From: G963674505 sp964575975
GTDB lineage: Bacteria > Desulfobacterota > Desulfobacteria > Desulfobacterales > SKZT01
DNA: 15,956 nucleotides
Assembly (NCBI GenBank): GCA_964575975.1
Contig: CAZNTU010000122.1
Location: 1 to 15,956 of the forward strand
Reading direction: 5' to 3'
Positions 8,457 to 13,705 of this stretch are shown piece by piece. The position numbers were made by a program, and so were the translations under genes. Under the pieces are notes generated by a model. It was given only the letters and a program-made list of their open reading frames with translations, was not told the origin of the DNA and did not search any database. How positions within the stretch are numbered: position 1 is the first letter of the stretch; each line of letters opens with the position of its first letter.

Positions 8457-8524
8457 GAACAATCGCTCGCAGGGTCAAGAACGAAAATCGAAAACCCCGA
8501 AGTTCTTTTGGAAAAGATGTACAT

Positions 8525-8848
8525 ATGACCGAAATCGGAAACACTTTCGAAGGCTCGTTCGAGGGAATTACCGAGGAAATATTCGAGGAGATCGTCTCGA
8601 ACGAAAACGTCAAAATCGAGCGGATCGTATCCAAAGGCCAGTCGTCGCCCGAAAATTTCTGGTACGACCAGGAAAGGAACGAATGGGTGATCGTGCTGAA
8701 AGGAAGCGCGGTCCTGCTATTCGAAGGCGAAAGCGAGCCGTTGCGATTGAAGCCCGGGGACTACGTCAATATTCCGGCCCGCCAGAGACATCGCGTGGAA
8801 TGGACCGACCCGGATACGGAGACCATTTGGCTGGCGGTGCATTTTTAG
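8525..8848 (+). CDS. Small single-domain cupin protein
   Basis: 107 residues. The ATG at 8525 follows GGAAAAG (8510-8516) at eight bases. It has the compact cupin beta-barrel layout: an N-terminal strand, then NFWYDQERNEWVIVLKGSA corresponding to cupin motif 1, and LKPGDYVNIPARQRHRVEW as motif 2, ending WLAVHF. The usual HxH of motif 1 is replaced by WYDQ while the motif 1 Glu (in NEW) and the motif 2 His (RHRVEW) remain; this variant is familiar from a widespread group of small uncharacterised cupins. A metal site with fewer His ligands, or no metal, is possible. It probably acts in the cytoplasm, as no signal peptide is seen. It is divergent from the binding-protein gene and followed by a palindromic repeat element. 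No substrate can be assigned. Confidence 0.88.
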   Translation: MTEIGNTFEGSFEGITEEIFEEIVSNENVKIERIVSKGQSSPENFWYDQERNEWVIVLKGSAVLLFEGESEPLRLKPGDYVNIPARQRHRVEWTDPDTETIWLAVHF

Positions 8849-8885
8849 GAGCTGGAAGTTGAAAGTGGGGAGTGGAGAGTGGGGC

Positions 8886-9059
8886 ATAAGCGCTAACTTA
8901 AAGCTCGGCCATTGACAATTAACAATTGATTGTCGACTATTGATCGTTGAAAATCCGTCAAATGCCGGTCGGTATCGTCAAAATGGTACCGTCTCCCCTT
9001 GAATTTTCAATAATCAATGGTTGATAATCAATGCATAATGCTCCTGAGTTAGCGTTTAT
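8886..9059. repeat. MITE-like palindromic element, 174 bp
   Basis: The ends are inverted copies: ATAAGCGCTAACTTA (8886-8900) and TGAGTTAGCGTTTAT (9045-9059), 13 of 15 matching. Inside, 8925-8954 and 9003-9032 are a second inverted pair matching at 25 of 30 positions, and all five differences are transitions. The centre (about 8955-9002) contains a short hairpin CGGTA/TACCG. GGGGAGTGG occurs as a direct copy outside each end (8867-8875 and 9061-9069). There is no ORF inside. The layout fits a non-autonomous mobile or REP-like intergenic element between the cupin and the methyltransferase gene; if transcribed it would fold into a long hairpin. Confidence 0.65.
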
Positions 9060-9106
9060 GGGGGAGTGGGGGCTTTCATCTTTGGGCTTCTCGCAAAGGA
9101 GACCGC

Positions 9107-9916
9107 ATGATAGTTGCTGACAATATCCGAATAACCGATCCGGTGGTCGCGGAGGCCATCGACAGGAACGACCCGGAACCGATTCGAAGTCTTGCGCTTC
9201 GATGCGAGGCGGCCGGGGCGGACGCCATCGATATCAACCCGGGCCCTCTTACCAGAGAGCCGGGGAGGAAAATGGCTTTCCTGGTGGAGACCGTGCAGGA
9301 AACAACGGACCTTCCCGTGCTCGTCGATACCCCGAACCCGGTCGCCATGGAGGGCGGGCTTCGCGCCAACCGAAAAAAAGCCGTCATCAACGCGTTCACG
9401 CCGGAGCCCGAAAAAATACGACGCATTCTTCCGCTGGCGAAGGAATACGACGTGGACATCGTTGGATATCTTCTTTATCCGAATGGCCACGTGCCGCCCG
9501 ACGGCCCCGAAAGGCTGACCATGGCGCTGGAGTTGTTCAATGCCGTCGAAAAGGAAGGCGTCGATCCTAAACGCCTGATAATCGATCCGATCGTCGTTCC
9601 CATCACTTGGGCCGACGGGGCCTTTCACGCCATGGAAGTACTGTCCGTAATTCGGGAGGCTCCGAACCTGCTGGGATATCCGGTGAGAACCATAGCCGCT
9701 CTGTCCAACCTGACGTCGGTCAAAGGCCCTGCGAAAGCCAAACGGCTCTTGGAGAAAACCTATCTGCCCATGCTGATTGCCTCGGGTCTTGACATGACCA
9801 TGTTGAACGTGTTCAACAGGGAAGTCATGGAGACGGTCTCCATGTGCAAGGCCATTTCCAGGTCCGGAATTTTTTGCTGGGAGTCGTTCGGTGAAAAAGA
9901 GAGTCCTTTGGGATAA
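9107..9916 (+). CDS. Pterin-binding methyltransferase, AcsE/MtrH type (methyltetrahydrofolate:corrinoid)
   Basis: 269 residues; AAAGGAG (9095-9101) lies five bases before the ATG. The protein is a single DHPS-like TIM barrel. It shows the start TDPVVAEAIDRNDPEPI, then CEAAGADAIDINPGP, VLVDTPNP (D74), AVINAF (N95), LIIDPIV (D160) and ALSNLTSVKG (N201). These correspond well to the pterin-contacting Asp, Asn, Asp and Asn of the acetogenic methyltransferase AcsE. It lacks the dihydropteroate synthase STRPG signature, so folate biosynthesis is unlikely. The expected reaction is methyl transfer between methyltetrahydrofolate and a corrinoid protein in the cytoplasm. No corrinoid protein, reductive activator or Wood-Ljungdahl gene is nearby, so the partner is unknown and direction cannot be inferred. 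It appears to be a stand-alone transcription unit, flanked by repeat elements on both sides. Confidence 0.85.
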   Translation: MIVADNIRITDPVVAEAIDRNDPEPIRSLALRCEAAGADAIDINPGPLTREPGRKMAFLVETVQETTDLPVLVDTPNPVAMEGGLRANRKKAVINAFTPEPEKIRRILPLAKEYDVDIVGYLLYPNGHVPPDGPERLTMALELFNAVEKEGVDPKRLIIDPIVVPITWADGAFHAMEVLSVIREAPNLLGYPVRTIAALSNLTSVKGPAKAKRLLEKTYLPMLIASGLDMTMLNVFNREVMETVSMCKAISRSGIFCWESFGEKESPLG

Positions 9917-9968
9917 TCGCGTTGGTTCGGTGTTCGATTTTTGGAATGTAGTGGAAAGGACGGCGGGG

Positions 9969-10101
9969 GGGCGGATCGCGACTGGTTTTTTGGCCGTTCA
10001 TGACAACAGGATTGTCTTGCTCCGAAACGGAGCTGGTCCTGACGCCCCAGGACAAAAAAACGCGATTACCCTGGATTGGGAATTGGAATCGCGATCCGCC
10101 C
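9969..10101. repeat. Structured element closed by a perfect 13-bp inverted repeat
   Basis: GGGCGGATCGCGA (9969-9981) pairs perfectly with TCGCGATCCGCCC (10089-10101). Inside are three local hairpins: GACAA/TTGTC (10002-10016), GCTCCG-AAA-CGGAGC (10019-10033) and GTCCTG/CAGGAC (10036-10053), the last followed by seven A. A competing stem CGCGATT/AATCGCG (10061-10067 with 10087-10093) would break the closing stem. This is the shape of a multi-branch RNA or of a folded single-stranded DNA element. There is no T tract after it, so it is not a standard terminator. No known RNA family was recognised. Confidence 0.5.
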
Positions 10102-10157
10102 GTTGCTTCATATTAATAAATTCCTTAGGCGTTTTTCAACCGAAATGTAAGGGCCGT

Positions 10158-10233
10158 GGAACGAAATAATCATGCCACCGCTCTTTCGGTAGGTATATTG
10201 CGCGAAACTTTGGCGGCTTTGTTTCGTTCCGAG
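10158..10233. repeat. Hairpin repeat, copy 1
   Basis: GGAACGAAA (10158-10166) and TTTCGTTCC (10222-10230) are a perfect 9-bp inverted pair, extended by GCCACC and GGCGGC with small bulges. The right half, 10197-10233, matches 10594-10630 at 31 of 37 positions in direct orientation, so this is a diverged copy of a repeat unit seen again about 400 bp downstream. Confidence 0.6.
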
Positions 10234-10279
10234 TACTCAATAAGCTGATAAGGTCGGGGGCAGAGGAGGATGCCGCGTG

Positions 10280-10364
10280 CTACTAAGGTTCCGAAGTGCC
10301 AACACAAGGTTTTTTCCGGATCTTTTTCCGGAAACCTTATTTTCGTTCTTTTCAACCTTAGTAG
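10280..10364. repeat. Nested inverted repeat
   Basis: CTACTAAGGTT (10280-10290) and AACCTTAGTAG (10354-10364) are perfect 11-bp inverted arms. Inside them 10306-10320 and 10327-10338 form a second hairpin (12 pairs with a three-T bulge, loop TCTTTT). A near-copy of the right arm, AACCTTATTAG, follows at 10385-10395. The T-rich stretch after the inner hairpin is interrupted, so terminator function is possible but weak. Confidence 0.55.
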
Positions 10365-10550
10365 ACTTGCCCCGTACTGAAGACAACCTTATTAGCTTAT
10401 TCCTCGGGGAAGAAGAAGCCGGCGTTTCGCATTCGGCAAGCAGGCGAGACGCGAGCCGTCCCGAGAAGGATTTGATTTCCCGGAGACGGAACGGAATTGG
10501 CCGTTTGCCGCCGAAGACGCTTCGGGAATGCGGAACGACAGGCTGCGGCA

Positions 10551-10630
10551 GCGAAATGAAGCAGATATGCCGTCGAGTTTGCCGTCGGCCGACAATGCGA
10601 GAAGCTTTGGCATCTTTATTTCGTTCCGAG
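10551..10630. repeat. Hairpin repeat, copy 2
   Basis: The left arm GCGAAATGAAG...ATGCC (10551-10571) pairs imperfectly with GGCATCTTTATTTCGTTCC (10609-10627), the same architecture as copy 1. Position 10594-10630 matches copy 1 at 31 of 37 sites, and weaker similarity continues about 20 bp further to the right. A separate short hairpin CCGAAG-ACG-CTTCGG lies just upstream at 10511-10525. Confidence 0.55.
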
Positions 10631-10673
10631 GCCCTAAACAAGCCGAATAGTTTCCGTTCGAAATACAAAAAAC

Positions 10674-10703
10674 TTGAAATTCCCGATTCACCTCTTATAT
10701 AAG
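10674..10703 (+). promoter_or_regulatory. Candidate sigma70-type promoter for the glnS operon
   Basis: TTGAAA (10674-10679) and TATAAG (10698-10703), each 5 of 6 matches, are separated by 18 bp. This would leave a leader of about 130 bases before the glnS ATG, and it is the best promoter-like pair I found in the window. Motif match only. Confidence 0.5.
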
Positions 10704-10839
10704 CTGAGTTATCGGAACTACTCTTGGTCGTATCTCCTTTGCTTTTGGAAAACATGATCGCGACGAGGAGTTAGAAACAGATATCAAGACAACTTTTTTG
10801 CGCTTCAATAAATAATTAGGAAGAAAGGTCACGGTTTTA

Positions 10840-12531
10840 ATGAACGAAAACGAAACTTCGTACGATTTCATAAGGGAAATCGTCGCGGACGATTTGAAAA
10901 CCGGCAAGCACAATTTCATCAGGACCCGGTTTCCGCCGGAGCCGAACGGGTACCTGCATATCGGACACGCCAAGTCGATCTGCCTCAATTTCGGAATCGC
11001 GGCCGATTTCGACGGAAAGTGCAATCTTCGTTTCGACGACACCAATCCCAGCAAGGAGGAAGTCGAATATGTCGATTCCATCCGGGAGGATGTCCGTTGG
11101 CTTGGTTTCGATTGGGAGGACCGGGAGTGCTACGCTTCCGACTATTTCGACCGGCTCTGCGAATACGCCGTGCAGCTCGTAAAGATGGGAAAGGCCTACG
11201 TTTGCAGCTTGAGTCCCGAGCAGATTCGCGAATACCGAGGCACTTTGACCGAACCGGGAAAGGACAGTCCCTACAGGAACCGGTCCGTCGAGGAGAACCT
11301 GGATCTGTTCCAAAGAATGAAGGCCGGGGAGTTCAAGGAAGGGGAGCACGTGCTGAGGGCCAAGATCGACATGGCCTCCCCCAACATTATCATGCGGGAT
11401 CCGACCCTTTACCGGATCAAGCGCGTGCCTCACCACAGGACCGGAGACAAGTGGTGCATCTATCCCATGTACGATTTCACCCACTGCATCTCCGACGCGC
11501 TGGAGGGCATCACCCACTCGGTATGCACGCTGGAGTTCGAAAACAACCGCCCCCTGTACGATTGGGTGCTCGACACGCTGCGAACCGAATGCAGGCCCCG
11601 GCAGATCGAATTCGCCCGGTTGAACTTGAACTACACCGTTTTGAGCAAAAGACGGCTGATACAATTGGTGGTGGAGGGGCACGTGTCCGGCTGGGACGAC
11701 CCCCGGATGCCCACTATCTCGGGTCTGAGAAGACGCGGCTACACCCCCGAGGGCATCAGGAAATTCTGCGACAGAATCGGCGTGGCCAAGCGAGACAGCA
11801 TTGTCGATATGGGACTCCTGGAGTTCTCCATCAGGGAAGATTTGAACCTTCGAGCCGACAGGGTCATGGCGGTTCTGGACCCGGTCAGGCTGGTGATCGT
11901 CAATTATCCGGACGACTTGGTCGAAGAACTGGAGGCCGTAAACAATCCCGAGGACGAAACCAGGGGAAAACGCATGGTCCCTTTTTCGAAGGAGCTTTAC
12001 ATCGAGCGGGACGATTTCATGGAGAGCCCTCCGAAAAAATTCTTCAGGCTGGCCCCGGGGCGCGAAGTTCGCCTCAGATACGCGTATTACGTGACTTGCA
12101 AGGAGGTCGTGAAAGACGAAAGCTCCGGGGAAATCGTCGAAATCCGATGCGAATACGATCCGGAGACGCGCGGGGGATGGTCCAAGGACGGGCGAAAGGT
12201 GAAGGGTACGATTCACTGGGTGTCCGCCGCCCATTCCATACCCGCCAAGGTCCGGCTCTACGACCGCTTGTTCACGGCCCCCAACCCTCTGGATAAAAAG
12301 GACGGCAAGGATTTCAAGGACTATATCAATCCCAATTCTCTGGAAGTACTCGAAAATTGCCGCGTCGAGCCTTGTCTTGCAAAAGCGGCCCCTGGCGGCC
12401 TCTATCAATTCGAAAGAAAAGGATATTTCAACGTGGACGTAAAAGATTCCAAGCCGGACAGCCTTGTTTTCAACAGGACCGTCACCTTGCGCGACACATG
12501 GGAAAAAATCGCCGCCAAAGAGAAACATTAA
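10840..12531 (+). CDS. glnS: Glutaminyl-tRNA synthetase
   Basis: 563 residues, close to the roughly 550 of E. coli GlnRS. It charges tRNA-Gln with glutamine in the cytoplasm. Class I signatures are clear: FPPEPNGYLHIGHAKS with HIGH at 40-43, LRFDDTNPSKEE, the catalytic-core stretch YPMYDFTHCISDALEGITHS, and the KMSKS counterpart VLSKR at 267-271 followed by DDPRMPTISGLRRRG. The C-terminal beta-barrel anticodon-binding domain is present (about 335-550), so this is a full-length GlnRS rather than a GluQ-type fragment. The FPPEPNGYLHIGH wording with YDFTHC favours GlnRS over GluRS. A purine-rich AGGAAGAAAGG lies 11 bases before the ATG. It is first in a likely operon with the regulator 18 bp downstream and the phosphoglycerate mutase. 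Its presence suggests direct glutaminylation rather than reliance on GatCAB alone. Confidence 0.97.
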   Translation: MNENETSYDFIREIVADDLKTGKHNFIRTRFPPEPNGYLHIGHAKSICLNFGIAADFDGKCNLRFDDTNPSKEEVEYVDSIREDVRWLGFDWEDRECYASDYFDRLCEYAVQLVKMGKAYVCSLSPEQIREYRGTLTEPGKDSPYRNRSVEENLDLFQRMKAGEFKEGEHVLRAKIDMASPNIIMRDPTLYRIKRVPHHRTGDKWCIYPMYDFTHCISDALEGITHSVCTLEFENNRPLYDWVLDTLRTECRPRQIEFARLNLNYTVLSKRRLIQLVVEGHVSGWDDPRMPTISGLRRRGYTPEGIRKFCDRIGVAKRDSIVDMGLLEFSIREDLNLRADRVMAVLDPVRLVIVNYPDDLVEELEAVNNPEDETRGKRMVPFSKELYIERDDFMESPPKKFFRLAPGREVRLRYAYYVTCKEVVKDESSGEIVEIRCEYDPETRGGWSKDGRKVKGTIHWVSAAHSIPAKVRLYDRLFTAPNPLDKKDGKDFKDYINPNSLEVLENCRVEPCLAKAAPGGLYQFERKGYFNVDVKDSKPDSLVFNRTVTLRDTWEKIAAKEKH

Positions 12532-12549
12532 GCATCGATCGGTAGGAAT

Positions 12550-13683
12550 ATGGATAAAGTTCTCGTCGTGGACAGCGATCCGGGGCTTCTCGAACGCCTT
12601 GGAGAAAGTCTTTCCAGCCTTCACCAATTCGACGTGCTGTGCGCGTCCGACGGAAAGGAGGCTGTCGAAATCCTTTCAAGGGAAAACATTTCGGTGTTCG
12701 TCACGGACACCAATACGGAAAAGGTGGGCGGTCTGGAACTGCTGGCGCACGTTTCCAGTCATTACCCCGGCGTTTCCTGCGTGGTCATGTCGCCGTACGG
12801 AAAGCCCTGGTTTAGCAAGGACCTGGACCAGAAGGAAATTCTATACCACGTGGAAAAGCCGGTGAATCTGGTCAGTCTCGTTTCGGCCATATTCGTGGGC
12901 CTGAACATTCGCGACGAAAACCAGTCCGTCAAAGGGTTTTCCCTCGCCAGTTTCTTGCCCCTCGTGGAAATCGAACGCAAAACCTGCCGTCTGGAGGCGA
13001 GCGCTCCTGGAAAGGGCAAAGGTTTCTTGTACTTCGAGGAAGGAGTCCTGATAGACGCGCACTTCCGGAAACTGACACCCGAAGAGGCGGCGTTGGAGAT
13101 GCTCCGCTGGAAAAACGTGAAATTGAGCTTTGGAGAGTTGCCCAGGAGACGGAACCAGAAAAGGATCGAAGTCAATCTCATGGAAAAGATCGGCGCGACC
13201 TGGGAAAAGGCAAGTGTCACGGAAATGCCCTTAGAGCCGAAATGGTATGGGGAAACCCAAATAGCTGCGTTGAACGGTTCGCTTAAAAGCCTGGAGACGG
13301 AACCGATCCAGAAAATATTGCGGACCCAAATCGAAAAGTTCCGCAACATAAAAGGATACAAGGCCATAGGGATTCTGGACGCCGGCTTGAATATCGTAGC
13401 CAACGATTTCATCGACAAGAAGGTGGATTTGAAATCGCTTGCCGCGTCGTTCAAACCGGTCTTCTATCTTTGTTCGAAAATTACCGAACGCCATAATTTC
13501 TCCCGTTGCCGTATGTTCATGGTGCATACGGACGAGGCCGTGGTGCAGATTTTGCTCTCCGAGCCCGCGAACGCCGACCCGTTTTTCCTGATTGGAGTTA
13601 CGGAGGCCGCAGGCAACTGGTTTTTCGTCAAGTTTGAAATGGAAAGCCTGGAAAAACAAGTGACGGAAAAAATCGCGCAATAA
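12550..13683 (+). CDS. Response regulator with REC, DUF4388 and roadblock/LC7-like domains
   Basis: 377 residues, soluble. The receiver (about 2-118) keeps D8, D10, the phospho-acceptor D53, S81 and K103 (EKP), but the usual MP..DG after the Asp is TEKVGG, so it is somewhat degenerate. Residues about 127-196 fit DUF4388 (PATAN-like): KGFSLASFLPLVE, a GFLYFEEGVLIDAHF core and EEAALEMLRW. The C-terminal part (about 250-357) looks like a roadblock/LC7 (MglB-type) domain: GYKAIGILDAGLNIVAND, then FMVHTDEAVVQILLS and NWFFVKFEME. Roadblock domains dimerise and often act on small Ras-like GTPases such as MglA; none is in the window. No DNA-binding domain is present, so the output is probably protein-protein. 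TAGGA lies just before the ATG. The gene is 18 bp after glnS and 22 bp before the mutase gene, suggesting one mRNA. The domain calls are from pattern only. Confidence 0.82.
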   Translation: MDKVLVVDSDPGLLERLGESLSSLHQFDVLCASDGKEAVEILSRENISVFVTDTNTEKVGGLELLAHVSSHYPGVSCVVMSPYGKPWFSKDLDQKEILYHVEKPVNLVSLVSAIFVGLNIRDENQSVKGFSLASFLPLVEIERKTCRLEASAPGKGKGFLYFEEGVLIDAHFRKLTPEEAALEMLRWKNVKLSFGELPRRRNQKRIEVNLMEKIGATWEKASVTEMPLEPKWYGETQIAALNGSLKSLETEPIQKILRTQIEKFRNIKGYKAIGILDAGLNIVANDFIDKKVDLKSLAASFKPVFYLCSKITERHNFSRCRMFMVHTDEAVVQILLSEPANADPFFLIGVTEAAGNWFFVKFEMESLEKQVTEKIAQ

Positions 13684-13705
13684 AGAAAGGAGCATTCGAT
13701 TCCAA

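Larger units (their letters stand above)
9917..10839. other. 923-bp intergenic region rich in inverted repeats, no convincing gene
   Basis: Open frames of up to about 140 codons exist here (for instance 10277-10702 plus and 10237-10755 minus), but they run through the inverted repeats on both strands, are rich in Arg and Ser, lack good ribosome sites and do not resemble the neighbouring genes. The region is better described by its repeats, listed separately, and by a promoter at its right end. Confidence 0.7.

Noticed and set aside
8354..8524. N-terminal extension of the solute-binding protein by 57 codons
   Set aside because: The extension would bury the signal peptide, covers the promoter region and reads as Cys/Arg/Ser-rich non-protein sequence. 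The ATG at 8353 has a purine-rich ribosome site and starts a clean signal peptide.
9107..9916. Dihydropteroate synthase (folP)
   Set aside because: The DHPS STRPG signature is absent and the pterin-site residues fit the methyltetrahydrofolate methyltransferase group.
10036..10060. GTCCTG/CAGGAC hairpin as a terminator of the methyltransferase gene
   Set aside because: It is followed by A residues, not T, on the plus strand, and on the minus strand the T run precedes the stem.
10277..10702. Plus-strand ORF of 141 codons before glnS
   Set aside because: It runs through a nested inverted repeat and a duplicated hairpin, is rich in Arg and Ser, has no good ribosome site and is matched by equally long frames on the other strand. 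Better explained as repeat DNA.
10837..12627. Long minus-strand frame of 596 codons opposite glnS
   Set aside because: It is an antisense shadow caused by codon bias; glnS on the plus strand is unmistakable.
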